From Colwellia sp. (GTDB lineage Bacteria; Pseudomonadota; Gammaproteobacteria; Enterobacterales; Alteromonadaceae), in assembly GCA_013215295.1 (NCBI GenBank), contig JABSOZ010000006.1, positions 124,001 to 188,000 of the forward strand: a DNA stretch of 64,000 nucleotides, read 5' to 3'. Position 1 is the first letter of the stretch, and the number at the start of each line of letters is the position of its first letter. Made by a program: the position numbers and the translations under genes. Positions 54,037 through 63,138 of this stretch are shown piece by piece. A model generated the notes under the pieces. It saw nothing but the letters and a program-made list of their open reading frames with translations, had not been told where the DNA came from and searched no databases.

Positions 54037-54164
54037 TGTAGAATATTCTCCATCTGATTTTTTATTTATGCTTAATATTTTATATGCGCATTTACATTAA
54101 TATTGATGAGTTTAGTGCAAATTTTGATGACTTTTATAGACATCAAAAATAAGCTTAATTTATA

Positions 54165-54581
54165 TTAACCTTCAGATTTTTTACGTTGATCAAGACTGAA
54201 TTTGCCAGTACCTAAGCCTGTTATCATTAATAATCCCGCCATAATGCCCATATTTTTGAAGAAGTTTTGTAATTCGTGACTGCGTGCAATACCTTCTTCC
54301 ATTCCCCAAAAATCATGCATAAAGAGACTGATAACCAAAGTTAAACCCGCCAATATAAAGGCAGATTGTTTACCTTTGAAACCAGCTATAATTGCAGATC
54401 CACAAACCAATTGAATTATAATCGTTACGACTAATAATACTGACACCATGGGGACATTATGTTGTTCCATATAAGCGCTCGTACCAGAAAAGTTATTCAA
54501 TTTACTTATCGCAGGCATAATGAAATACCCACCCATAAGAAAACGTCCCAATAAAAGACAACTATTTTCTATCATGTTCAA
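54165..54581 (-). CDS. DoxX-family membrane protein
   Basis: 138 residues, four predicted membrane helices (about 5-25, 45-67, 72-92, 108-125), with LLGRFLMGGYFIMPAISKL at the N-terminus as in DoxX/DoxD-like proteins. Often linked to redox or stress functions; role here unknown. It lies alone between the FadD and MDR genes. Confidence 0.8.
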   Translation of the reverse strand: MNMIENSCLLLGRFLMGGYFIMPAISKLNNFSGTSAYMEQHNVPMVSVLLVVTIIIQLVCGSAIIAGFKGKQSAFILAGLTLVISLFMHDFWGMEEGIARSHELQNFFKNMGIMAGLLMITGLGTGKFSLDQRKKSEG

Positions 54582-54631
54582 TTTATAAATCCTTTATGTG
54601 CATTGTTAAGGGGATAGACAAATTTAGCTAA

Positions 54632-54667
54632 ATGAATTACTGCAATATAGCTACTGAAGTAATTCAT
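54632..54667 (-). terminator. Putative terminator after fadD
   Basis: 10-bp stem ATGAATTACT / AGTAATTCAT (54632-54641, 54658-54667), loop 16 nt, 35 bp beyond the fadD stop. The T-run is weak. Confidence 0.4.
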
Positions 54668-54701
54668 CAACAGGTCTAACAGTGATGTTAGTCAGTATTC
54701 T

Positions 54702-56357
54702 TTAACGTAATTCTTTACGTAATATTTTACCGACATTTGATTTAGGTAAGTCATCCATAAACACGATTTCTTTTGGACATTTATATTTTGTTAAATGAAT
54801 TTGGCAATGATCTTTAATTGCTTGTTCACTTAAGTTTTGATTGCCACTGACAATAAAAACTTTTACTTTCTCACCCGTCACGTCACAAGGTGCAGCAACA
54901 GCCGCCGCTTCTAAAATGTCATCATGCATAACCAAAACCTCTTCAATTTCATTGGGATATACATTAAATCCTGACACAATAATCATATCTTTTTTACGAT
55001 CAACAATATTGAAAAAACCATTTTCATCAACCGTCGCAATATCGCCCGTAGCCAACCAACCATCTTTTAAAACTTCGGCTGTCGCTTCTGGCCTATTATA
55101 ATAACCACTCATGACTTGCGGGCCTTTTACCCACATTTCGCCTGGCTCTCCTATGGGTACTTCTTTACCGTCATCATCGAGCAATTTCACATCGGTTGAA
55201 GAAGCTGGAACACCAATTGAACCATTATATTCGGATTGATCAAAAGGCGTTAACGTCACTGTTGGAGAACATTCCGTTAAGCCATAACCTTCCAGTAAAT
55301 GACTACCGGTAACTTTTACCCAATGTTCGGCAACAGGACGTTGAGTGGCCATACCGCCAGCAAAAGAAATTTTTACTTTACTAAAATCTAAATCGGAAAA
55401 ACCGGGTGTATGTAAGAGCGAATTAAATAAGGTATTAACACCAGTGATGACACTAAATTGATACTTTTTCAGTTCTTTAACAAACCCCACCATATCACGT
55501 GGATTTGTGATCAATAAGTTGGTACCACCTGTTGGCATAAAGCTCAGGCAATTAGCGGTTAAAGCAAAGATATGGTAAAGCGGCAGCGCTGTTACTAAAA
55601 ATTCAGCACCCTTCTCATAGACAGACGATGTCATCGCTTTTGATTGTTCAACATTGGCAATCATATTGCGGTGAGTTAACATCACACCCTTTGATGGGCC
55701 AGTAGTTCCGCCAGTATATTGCAAAAAGGCTAAGTCGTTATTGTTAACGTCTACTGGTAAGAATGTTAGCTTAGCGCCTTTTTTCATTGCATGATTAAAC
55801 TTAACAGCACCCGCTAAGTGGTAAGCGGGAACTACTTTTTTGACATATTTTAATGCAAAGTTAACAAACGCACCTTTTACTTTTTTAAGTCTGTCACCTA
55901 TGCCAGTAGTGATAACATGTTTAACAGCGGTATTTTTAATGACCTTTTCTAGTACATGTGCAAAATTTTCAATAATTAATATTGCTTTGGTTTCTGAATC
56001 ATTAAGCTGATGTTCTAATTCTCTGGCTGTATAAAGCGGATTAACATTAACTACCGTTAACCCTGCCATTAATGCACCAAATACAGCGATAGGGTATTGC
56101 AAGGTATTAGGTAGCATAATGGCGAATTTATCACCCTTTTTGAGCCCTAAGTCTTGTTGTAAATACGCAGCAAACGTATTGGCTTGTTCAGCTAGTTCAC
56201 CGTAGGTAATAGATGCATCCATATTGATAAATGCGGTATTATGTTGATATTGCTTAGTATAAGTATGGAACATTTCTACAATAGATCCGTAATAATCTGC
56301 ATCTATTTCATGTGCAACACCAGGCGGGTAACTTTTTTCTAGCCAAATTTTTTCCAT
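54702..56357 (-). CDS. fadD: Long-chain acyl-CoA synthetase
   Basis: Activates fatty acids to acyl-CoA with ATP. 551 residues from ATG 56357 (MEKIWLEKSYPPGVAHEID, like FadD MKKVWL..; an extra seven codons upstream are ignored, GGGGAGAA precedes). AMP-binding P-loop YTGGTTGPSKGVMLTH, GYGLTECSPTV, and the FadD linker/lid NGFFNIVDRKKDMIIVSGFNVYPNEIE are present. Last gene of the minus-strand acyl catabolic run; thiolase is immediately upstream. Confidence 0.95.
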   Translation of the reverse strand: MEKIWLEKSYPPGVAHEIDADYYGSIVEMFHTYTKQYQHNTAFINMDASITYGELAEQANTFAAYLQQDLGLKKGDKFAIMLPNTLQYPIAVFGALMAGLTVVNVNPLYTARELEHQLNDSETKAILIIENFAHVLEKVIKNTAVKHVITTGIGDRLKKVKGAFVNFALKYVKKVVPAYHLAGAVKFNHAMKKGAKLTFLPVDVNNNDLAFLQYTGGTTGPSKGVMLTHRNMIANVEQSKAMTSSVYEKGAEFLVTALPLYHIFALTANCLSFMPTGGTNLLITNPRDMVGFVKELKKYQFSVITGVNTLFNSLLHTPGFSDLDFSKVKISFAGGMATQRPVAEHWVKVTGSHLLEGYGLTECSPTVTLTPFDQSEYNGSIGVPASSTDVKLLDDDGKEVPIGEPGEMWVKGPQVMSGYYNRPEATAEVLKDGWLATGDIATVDENGFFNIVDRKKDMIIVSGFNVYPNEIEEVLVMHDDILEAAAVAAPCDVTGEKVKVFIVSGNQNLSEQAIKDHCQIHLTKYKCPKEIVFMDDLPKSNVGKILRKELR

Positions 56358-56389
56358 TATTCCATTCTCCCCAAACACTTATTGATTGA

Positions 56390-56416
56390 GTGGCATTATT
56401 ATTATAGTTATGCCAC
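56390..56416 (-). other. Intercistronic hairpin between thiolase and fadD
   Basis: GTGGCAT (56390-56396) / ATGCCAC (56410-56416), 13-nt loop, upstream of the fadD ribosome site and downstream of the thiolase stop. Confidence 0.4.
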
Positions 56417-56441
56417 GGTTAACGCTTACAATTAATAAAAA

Positions 56442-57623
56442 TTAAAGTACTTCAAACAAACCAGCAGCACCTTGTCCACCACCAATACACATACTAATAA
56501 CGACATACTTAACGCCACGGCGTTTACCTTCAATTAACGCATGCATGACCATACGGGCACCGCTCATACCATATGGATGACCTATGGATATTGCACCACC
56601 GTTAACGTTTAAGCGGTCTTCTGGAATGTTTAACTTATCTGCGCAGTATAAAACTTGTACTGCAAAGGCTTCATTAATTTCCCACAAACCAATATCGTCC
56701 ATGGTTAAGTTATTACGTGCTAATAATTTTGGAATAGCAAAGATAGGCCCTATGCCCATTTCATCGGGTTCACAACCCGCCACAACCATACCGCGATATG
56801 CACCTAACGGTGTTAATCCGCGTTGTTCTGCCAATTCACGTTCCATAACAACAACGGCTGCAGCACCATCAGATAATTGTGATGCATTGCCACCCGTGAT
56901 TGAGCCATTATCTTTTACCGCTTTTAAGCCAGAAAGCCCTTCCAAATTTGTAGATGGACGATTACCTTCATCTTTGGTCAAGGTTACCGTTTCTTTACTG
57001 ATATCTTTGGTAACTTTGTCCATCACTAATTTTGTACAAGTTACGGGTACAATTTCATCATCAAATTTTCCAGCTTCTTGAGCAGCAGCTGTACGTTGTT
57101 GAGATTTTAATGCGTAAGCATCTTGCACTTCACGGGAAATTTCATAACGATTAGCGACTACTTCAGCAGTATCTAACATCGGCATATAAATCGCAGGACG
57201 ATAAGCTTTTACACTTGGGTCAACCGCTCTGCTCATATTCATTTTTTCATTTTGTACTAAACTGATTGAGTCACAACCACCAGCAACCACCACTTGAGCG
57301 CCATCACAAACTATATGATTAGCTGCGCTAGCAATAGCCATTAATCCAGATGAACATTGACGATCAATCGTCATACCCGGAACACTAACGGGTAACTCTG
57401 CCGCCATTGCAACTTGGCGACCAAAGTTCATACCTTGGTTACCTTGGGTTAACGCAGCACCAAAAATACAATCTTCAATTTCATTTGGATCAATGCCGGC
57501 TCTTTCTACGGCGGCTTTAACGGCTACGGCAGCTAAAGTAGGTGCTGATAAATCATTAAATGCACCACGGTATGCTTTACCTATGGGGGTACGTGCAGCT
57601 GATACTATTACGGCTTCTCTCAT
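56442..57623 (-). CDS. Acetyl-CoA acyltransferase (3-ketoacyl-CoA thiolase)
   Basis: 393 residues. Nucleophile C90 in [15 protein letters not shown], His H349 in [13 protein letters not shown], second Cys C379 in [28 protein letters not shown] in the middle. Cleaves 3-ketoacyl-CoA to acetyl-CoA and a shortened acyl-CoA. It has no FadB partner in the window; instead the cluster offers an SDR and a MaoC hydratase, i.e. the (3R)-hydroxyacyl route. Confidence 0.93.
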   Translation of the reverse strand: MREAVIVSAARTPIGKAYRGAFNDLSAPTLAAVAVKAAVERAGIDPNEIEDCIFGAALTQGNQGMNFGRQVAMAAELPVSVPGMTIDRQCSSGLMAIASAANHIVCDGAQVVVAGGCDSISLVQNEKMNMSRAVDPSVKAYRPAIYMPMLDTAEVVANRYEISREVQDAYALKSQQRTAAAQEAGKFDDEIVPVTCTKLVMDKVTKDISKETVTLTKDEGNRPSTNLEGLSGLKAVKDNGSITGGNASQLSDGAAAVVVMERELAEQRGLTPLGAYRGMVVAGCEPDEMGIGPIFAIPKLLARNNLTMDDIGLWEINEAFAVQVLYCADKLNIPEDRLNVNGGAISIGHPYGMSGARMVMHALIEGKRRGVKYVVISMCIGGGQGAAGLFEVL

Positions 57624-57701
57624 GGGTATTCCTATTATTAATCTAATAAATTTCGTGAAAATGCTTTGCTGTTACCGCCAATATGGGTGAATTAACACCA
57701 T

Positions 57702-58619
57702 CTACTTTTGCGTTTTCATAAATGCCATAGCTTTCATAACAAATTTTTCACCTTGTTTAGCACCTGAGGCTAAAGTAGCTTGTGAGTCTTGATTTGTAAG
57801 TTCACTCCAATTCTCTCGCACCTTTTCTGGGCTTTGCGCATTTTGTGGAATAAAACAACCTTCAGTTTCAAATATGCTTGCACTTGAATAACCTCCAGCG
57901 CCAGCACATAAAATGAAACGATTAGGTGCGTGGTCATCACATAGTGTTAACAGGCCTGCGGTTACGGCTTCTGGCGCGAATGCTCTAACAATTTCTTCTG
58001 GCATTAAATCTTCGGTCATACGTGTTCCAGCAGTAGGTGCTAGCGCATTAACACGAATATCATTTTTAGCGCCTTCAATGACTAACGTATTCATTAAACC
58101 TAAAACAGCCATTTTAGCGGCGCCATAATTTGATTGACCAAAGTTACCGTACATTCCACTTGAAGAAGTCGTCATAACAATACGACCATAGTTTTGTTCA
58201 CGCATAATATCCCAGACAGCTTTAGTACAATTGACTGATCCCATGACATGAACATCCATAACAAGTTTGAAATCATCTAGCGTCATTTTAGTAAAAGATT
58301 TATCGCGTAATATTCCAGCGTTATTAATAAGGATGTCGACACGGCCCCATTTCTCCATGGTTTGTTTTACCATGTCTTGTACTTCGTCAAAATTGGCGAC
58401 ATTGGCACCGTGGCTTATGGCTTGCCCACCATTTTCTTCAATTAAACGAACGACGTCTTGAGATGCTTGAGAAGATGCCCCGCTACCATCTCGCGCCCCA
58501 CCTAGATCATTAACCACAACTTTAGCGCCACGAGCGGCCAAAGCTAGGGCATGAGAGCGACCTAAGCCATTACCGGCGCCAGTTACTATAGCGACTTTGC
58601 CTTCAAAACAGATTGTCAT
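57702..58619 (-). CDS. SDR dehydrogenase resembling the (3R)-hydroxyacyl-CoA dehydrogenase domain of MFE-2
   Basis: 305 residues. Rossmann TGAGNGLG (13-20), ALAARGAKVVVNDLGGARDGSGA (the MFE-2 signature), NNAGILRDKSF, and the catalytic Ser...Tyr-x3-Lys in TSSSGMYGNFGQSNYGAAKMAV. The C-terminal extra 40 residues cover part of the MFE-2 linker. It would oxidise (3R)-hydroxyacyl-CoA to 3-ketoacyl-CoA for the adjacent thiolase. Confidence 0.88.
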   Translation of the reverse strand: MTICFEGKVAIVTGAGNGLGRSHALALAARGAKVVVNDLGGARDGSGASSQASQDVVRLIEENGGQAISHGANVANFDEVQDMVKQTMEKWGRVDILINNAGILRDKSFTKMTLDDFKLVMDVHVMGSVNCTKAVWDIMREQNYGRIVMTTSSSGMYGNFGQSNYGAAKMAVLGLMNTLVIEGAKNDIRVNALAPTAGTRMTEDLMPEEIVRAFAPEAVTAGLLTLCDDHAPNRFILCAGAGGYSSASIFETEGCFIPQNAQSPEKVRENWSELTNQDSQATLASGAKQGEKFVMKAMAFMKTQK

Positions 58620-58694
58620 GATATTTCCTTTAAATTCTTTAACTCGTTTTTATAAAAATTATATTCAACCAATAACTGTTCAAATCTGCAGAAA

Positions 58695-58770
58695 TTGAGT
58701 TCAAGAGCAAAGAAAAAGCGCGGAATTTATAAGTATAAATGAGCACTTTCGATGCAGTTATTGAACTCAA
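58695..58770. repeat. Inverted repeat in the SDR-MaoC gap
   Basis: TTGAGTTCAA (58695-58704) and its complement TTGAACTCAA (58761-58770) bracket 56 bp. A 9-mer CAATAACTG nearby (58664-58672 area) also recurs inverted at 58755-58763. A long imperfect mRNA stem or a dispersed element is possible. Confidence 0.35.
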
Positions 58771-58788
58771 GATCAATGCAGTGAGTCG

Positions 58789-59250
58789 TTATTTAACCAT
58801 TTGTACTGAAATCCACTCGGCGACTAAAGCTGGAGTGTCGCACCCTTCAATCTCTACAGTGACTTCTGTAGATAAACGAAATTGACCTGGCTTTTTTTCT
58901 TCAATAGAAAGTGTTTTAGCGTGCGCTCGAATACGGCTATTTACCTTAACGGGTTGTAAAAATCTCACTTTATCAAAGCCAGCATTGAGGCCCATGTAAA
59001 AGCCATCAATAATGACACTAAAGTTTTCAGCAAAATGCGACAACATAGATAAAGATAAAAAACCATGAGCAATGGTAGAGCCAAAAGGCGTTTGTTTGGC
59101 TTTTTCTTCGTCAACATGAATAAACTGATGGTCAAGGGTACAATCGGCAAATTGATTGATTTGATTTTGTGTTACAAGATGCCAAGGTGTTGGTTCTGCT
59201 TTGAATCCTACAAAATTTTCAATTTCTTCTTTTTTTATTATTGTTGTCAT
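58789..59250 (-). CDS. MaoC-like (R)-specific enoyl-CoA hydratase
   Basis: 153 residues, hot-dog fold. Catalytic pair D40 and H45 in TLDHQFIHVDEEKA, followed by TPFGSTIAHGFLSLSML, which is the family signature. Hydrates trans-2-enoyl-CoA to (3R)-hydroxyacyl-CoA, the substrate of the MFE-2-like SDR gene 170 bp downstream. It follows the acyl-CoA dehydrogenase gene by 48 bp. Confidence 0.92.
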   Translation of the reverse strand: MTTIIKKEEIENFVGFKAEPTPWHLVTQNQINQFADCTLDHQFIHVDEEKAKQTPFGSTIAHGFLSLSMLSHFAENFSVIIDGFYMGLNAGFDKVRFLQPVKVNSRIRAHAKTLSIEEKKPGQFRLSTEVTVEIEGCDTPALVAEWISVQMVK

Positions 59251-59298
59251 ATTCTGCTTCCATACTGTAGTTAATATATTTGTGATTGATTGAATTAA

Positions 59299-61104
59299 CT
59301 AAAACCATTCAACCTGCATATCGTAAGTACTGCTGTCCGTATTCAGTAACAAGGTTGACCATATGGCTATTTCAGGTAATTCAAAGCGATAGAAATACTG
59401 TAAGGCCTGAAGTTTACCTTTGTAAAAGTACACATCTTCTTGATGTGGTTGTTTTTCTAAAGCTTTTGTAGCGACAATACCTTGCTTTAACCATAACCAA
59501 GCAATAATAACGTGACCAAATAATTCTAAATACTTGACTGAGTTCGCTAAAGCCAAATCAATGTTTTTGGTGGACATATCTTTTAAAACCGCCTGAGTAG
59601 TCTTATCTAAGGTATGCACAGCATCCGTTAGTTGCCGGGTAAACTCACTCAAACTTTCGTGCTGTTTTGCATGCGCTATTGTCTTCTTTATTTCAGCCAA
59701 GGTTGCAGAATAGCCCTGCATTTTATTCATCGGTACTTTACGAGTCATCAAGTCTAATGATTGAATGCCCGTAGTGCCTTCGTGAATAGGATTTAAACGA
59801 TTATCCCGATAAAACATCTCAACCGGATGTTCATTAATATAACCATGACCACCAAGTACCTGAATCGCTAATGAATTAGCTTTAGGGCCATATTCAGAAG
59901 GCCACGTTTTGATAATAGGGGTTAAAAAATCTAATAAAAGGTGTGCATGTTGACGTTGTTCTGGTGTTTCAGCTGTTTTTGAGTCATCACTTAATTGCGT
60001 GCCATAAAAGACTAATGAAAGGGCTCCTTCCGCATAAGATTTTTGAGCTAATAGCATACGTTTAACATCAGCATGCTCAATAATATTCACCATAGGTAAC
60101 ATGGGATCTTTACATGAGGGTAAACGGCCTTGTGGACGATTTTTTGCATAATCAACCGAATATTGATATCCCGCGACTGCTAGCACCGCACCGCTAGTAC
60201 CTACCATGATCCGTGCTTCATTCATCATATGAAACATGTACTTTAAACCACAGTTTTCTTCCCCGACTAAATATCCTATGGAGCCATCTTTCTCTCCAAA
60301 ACTAAGTGCTGTGGAGGTTTGTGCACGACCGCCCATTTTATGAAACAGTCCTGATAACGCCACTTCATTGTCTTCACCAATAGAACCATCGTCATTGACT
60401 AAAAATTTAGGGACAACAAATAGTGAAATGCCTTTGACACCTTTAGGCGCTCCTTGTAATCGAGCTAAAACCAAGTGAACAATATTTTCACTTAAATTAT
60501 GATCGCCACCCGAGATATAAATTTTATTACCACTGATGCGATAATTTCCGTCATCGCTTTTAATTGCTTTGGTGATTAAATCACCTAAACCTGAACCACT
60601 GCCAGGTTCTGTCATGGCCATAGTGCCCATGAAACGACCTTCTCGCATAGGTTTCACCCATTTTTCAATGAGTGCTTCACTTGCATGTGCTTCAAGTAAG
60701 TTGGCATTGGCTGTAGTTAACATGTTGTAACCCATACCAACACCACCCGCTACCGATAGGTATGCACCTGCGGCACTCGCGATAATGGGTGGAAGTTGCA
60801 TGCCTCCTAGGTCGTAATCAGCGGTAGCCGAACCAATGCCTGACGCATTGATAGCATCAATGGCGGGTTTGAGTTCAGGGATCAAATGTACATTTTTTCC
60901 GTCAAATGTCGGCTGATGGGTATCGAGCTTCTGACGAATAGGGAGAAAATGCTTTATAGCAATAGCTTTAGCCGTATTGATCACTTCATTGAAAGTGTGA
61001 CGGTCATGATCTTGATAACGTTCTCTTTTAAGTAATGATTCACTGTCAAAAAGTTCAAAAAGCATAAACGTTAAATCACGTTCATTCATTAAAGTTGCAG
61101 GCAT
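59299..61104 (-). CDS. Acyl-CoA dehydrogenase, large DmdC/FadE5-like type (second copy)
   Basis: 601 residues. GTMAMTEPGSGSGLGDLITKAIKSDDGNYRISGNKIYISGGDHNLSENIVH is the FAD/acyl block; catalytic Glu in IHEGTTGIQSLDLMTRKV. N-terminal 70 residues and the C-terminal 100-residue extension follow the same plan as the copy at 34400, but the sequences are clearly different, so it is an old paralogue. Its place at the head of the MaoC-SDR-thiolase-FadD run gives it the first oxidation step. Confidence 0.9.
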   Translation of the reverse strand: MPATLMNERDLTFMLFELFDSESLLKRERYQDHDRHTFNEVINTAKAIAIKHFLPIRQKLDTHQPTFDGKNVHLIPELKPAIDAINASGIGSATADYDLGGMQLPPIIASAAGAYLSVAGGVGMGYNMLTTANANLLEAHASEALIEKWVKPMREGRFMGTMAMTEPGSGSGLGDLITKAIKSDDGNYRISGNKIYISGGDHNLSENIVHLVLARLQGAPKGVKGISLFVVPKFLVNDDGSIGEDNEVALSGLFHKMGGRAQTSTALSFGEKDGSIGYLVGEENCGLKYMFHMMNEARIMVGTSGAVLAVAGYQYSVDYAKNRPQGRLPSCKDPMLPMVNIIEHADVKRMLLAQKSYAEGALSLVFYGTQLSDDSKTAETPEQRQHAHLLLDFLTPIIKTWPSEYGPKANSLAIQVLGGHGYINEHPVEMFYRDNRLNPIHEGTTGIQSLDLMTRKVPMNKMQGYSATLAEIKKTIAHAKQHESLSEFTRQLTDAVHTLDKTTQAVLKDMSTKNIDLALANSVKYLELFGHVIIAWLWLKQGIVATKALEKQPHQEDVYFYKGKLQALQYFYRFELPEIAIWSTLLLNTDSSTYDMQVEWF

Positions 61105-61184
61105 AGAGTTCTCTTTTTATTCGTTTTGATTATTCGTTTTCTATTACCCGACCAAATATAGTCGAGCTAGGCTGAAATTGGTTA

Positions 61185-61946
61185 TTACTGCGCTGATACT
61201 CCGCCATCTATGGCGATACATTGTCCAGACATGTAAGTGTTAGCTGGTGATAACATCATTAACATCATAGCGACTATTTCTTTTGGTTCACCTAAGCGTT
61301 TCATGGGTGCGCCTCTGCTCATTTTTTCTTGCATATTTTCATCGGCCATATCCGTTACCATGTTGGTCAAAGTGAAAAATGGGCAAATGGCATTTATACG
61401 AATATTGTGACGACCATATTCTACAGCGGCAGTTTTGGTTAAGCCGATGACGGCATGTTTAGCCATAGAATAAGCGGCCACTTTTGCTGCCCCGTTAAGA
61501 CCCGCCATAGAGCTAACATTTAATATTGCGCCGCCCTCTTGCTTTAACATCTGTTCGATTTGATGACTCATGCCAAACTGGACACCTTTGACATTAATGG
61601 CAAATTGACGGTCCATAAGCGCTTCATCAATTTCATGAAAGGCGGTAAAATCATGAGCTACGCCCGCATTGTTCACACCAATATCAACACGTCCAAAGTG
61701 TTCAATGGCGGCGTCAACCATAGCCTTACAATCTGTATTATTAGAAACATCACATTTTAATGCGATGACTTCTCCACCCTTAGATGCAATATCATCAGCG
61801 ACTTTATGAACACCTGCTTCATTAATATCGCTGATCACTAATTTTGCGCCACGTTTAGCTAATTCCTCGGCTAATAACATGCCAAATCCTTGGGCTGCTC
61901 CGGTAATTACGGCAACTTTTCCGGTAAAGTCTAATAATGGATCCAT
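61185..61946 (-). CDS. SDR oxidoreductase
   Basis: 253 residues. TGAAQGFG (15-22), VNNAGVAHDFTAF, catalytic Ser and Tyr-x3-Lys in NVSSMAGLNGAAKVAAYSMAKHAV, and the C-terminal YMSGQCIAIDGGVSA. NAD(P) alcohol dehydrogenase, substrate not determined. It lies 67 bp after the APH-type kinase gene, and both are followed by the acyl-CoA dehydrogenase and hydratase genes. Confidence 0.9.
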   Translation of the reverse strand: MDPLLDFTGKVAVITGAAQGFGMLLAEELAKRGAKLVISDINEAGVHKVADDIASKGGEVIALKCDVSNNTDCKAMVDAAIEHFGRVDIGVNNAGVAHDFTAFHEIDEALMDRQFAINVKGVQFGMSHQIEQMLKQEGGAILNVSSMAGLNGAAKVAAYSMAKHAVIGLTKTAAVEYGRHNIRINAICPFFTLTNMVTDMADENMQEKMSRGAPMKRLGEPKEIVAMMLMMLSPANTYMSGQCIAIDGGVSAQ

Positions 61947-62013
61947 GTCTATTTCCTTAAATTATTCAATTTGTGTAATGAGTGTTATGACTTTGTTCGT
62001 ATCTAACATTCTT

Positions 62014-63048
62014 TTAACTTTCTTTATTAATGATGCTCATTGCCATTTGCGCTAATGGTTCGACAAAGGCGCCAACCTTATTCGCGTTTGAATTTGAAGC
62101 ATTCCCTTGTGAAGCCCTTTTAGCAACACCTTGAACAATAGCGGCTAATCTGAAAAAGCTAAAAGCGAGGTAGAAAGTCCAATTTTCAATTTTTTCAATG
62201 CCCATGCGTTGACAATAACTCGCGACATATTCGGCTTCTGTTGGAATGCCCAAAGCATGTCGGTCTACACCCCGTAAACCATCTATACTTCCCATACCTT
62301 GTGGCATACGTAGTTGCATACATTGATATGCTAAATCAGCAAATGGGTGACCGAGTGTTGATAATTCCCAATCAAGAATAGCGAGAATCTTTGGAGAGTC
62401 TTTGGCGAACATCATGTTGTCTAATCGAAAATCACCATGTACCAAACAAACACGACCATCATCGTTTGGCAGGTGAGTTTCTAACCATTGACTGAGTTCA
62501 TCCATGGCATCAATTTTTTGTAATTCTGTTAAGCGATATTGTTTTGTCCAACGACCCAGTTGACGTTCAAAATAGTTACCCGGTTTACCATAGTCACTCA
62601 AACCACACGCTTTAATATCGACACTGTGTAAAGCGACTAACACTTCGTTCATAGAGTCATACATTTGAGTTCTTAGTTCATTAGTCTCTATTTCAGCTAA
62701 TGAGGCGCTCCAAAAAACATTGCCGTCACAAAATTCCATTAAATAAAACATTGCCCCGGTAATAGTTAAATCGGTACACAAATGAAAAACTTTGGATACG
62801 GGGACATTCGACGCTTCAAGCGCATCAAGTACTTGATATTCGCGGTCTACAGCGTGAGCAGATTTAAGCAGTTTACCCGCAGGTTGGCTGCGTAAAACAT
62901 ATAAACCAGATTGAGCAGATACTTTAAAAGTCGGGTTTGATTGCCCACCAGGAAACTTATCCAATGTTATTGGCCCAATAAAGCCTTTAACATGAGCTTC
63001 TAGGTAAGCAGTTAACTTTGGAATATCAATAGATAAAACTTGCGTCAT
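62014..63048 (-). CDS. APH-family kinase (ACAD11 N-terminal / LvaA-like)
   Basis: 344 residues. N-terminal GGQSNPTFKVS (glycine loop), kinase motifs LVHGDFRLDNMMF (catalytic Asp) and ILDWELSTLGHPFADLAY (metal Asp). The family is fused to acyl-CoA dehydrogenase in eukaryotic ACAD10/11 and pairs with LvaC in the Pseudomonas levulinate pathway, where it phosphorylates 4-hydroxyacyl-CoA. Here it stands 90 bp after the acyl-CoA dehydrogenase gene, so the same chemistry is plausible. Confidence 0.88.
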   Translation of the reverse strand: MTQVLSIDIPKLTAYLEAHVKGFIGPITLDKFPGGQSNPTFKVSAQSGLYVLRSQPAGKLLKSAHAVDREYQVLDALEASNVPVSKVFHLCTDLTITGAMFYLMEFCDGNVFWSASLAEIETNELRTQMYDSMNEVLVALHSVDIKACGLSDYGKPGNYFERQLGRWTKQYRLTELQKIDAMDELSQWLETHLPNDDGRVCLVHGDFRLDNMMFAKDSPKILAILDWELSTLGHPFADLAYQCMQLRMPQGMGSIDGLRGVDRHALGIPTEAEYVASYCQRMGIEKIENWTFYLAFSFFRLAAIVQGVAKRASQGNASNSNANKVGAFVEPLAQMAMSIINKES

Positions 63049-63138
63049 TTGGCAAAACTCTCAATGTAAATAGTGATGATTTTAGAAGACCATAAAAGTG
63101 CTATCTTCAGGCCGAAATTAACTCAGCCTTAAATAACG

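Noticed and set aside
56584-57081. 165-codon plus-strand ORF in the thiolase gene
   Set aside because: Fully antisense to a thiolase with all catalytic residues; its composition is that of a shadow frame.
61560-61760. Plus-strand ORFs opposite SDR and acyl-CoA dehydrogenase genes
   Set aside because: All lie antisense to genes with complete catalytic motifs and carry no motif of their own.
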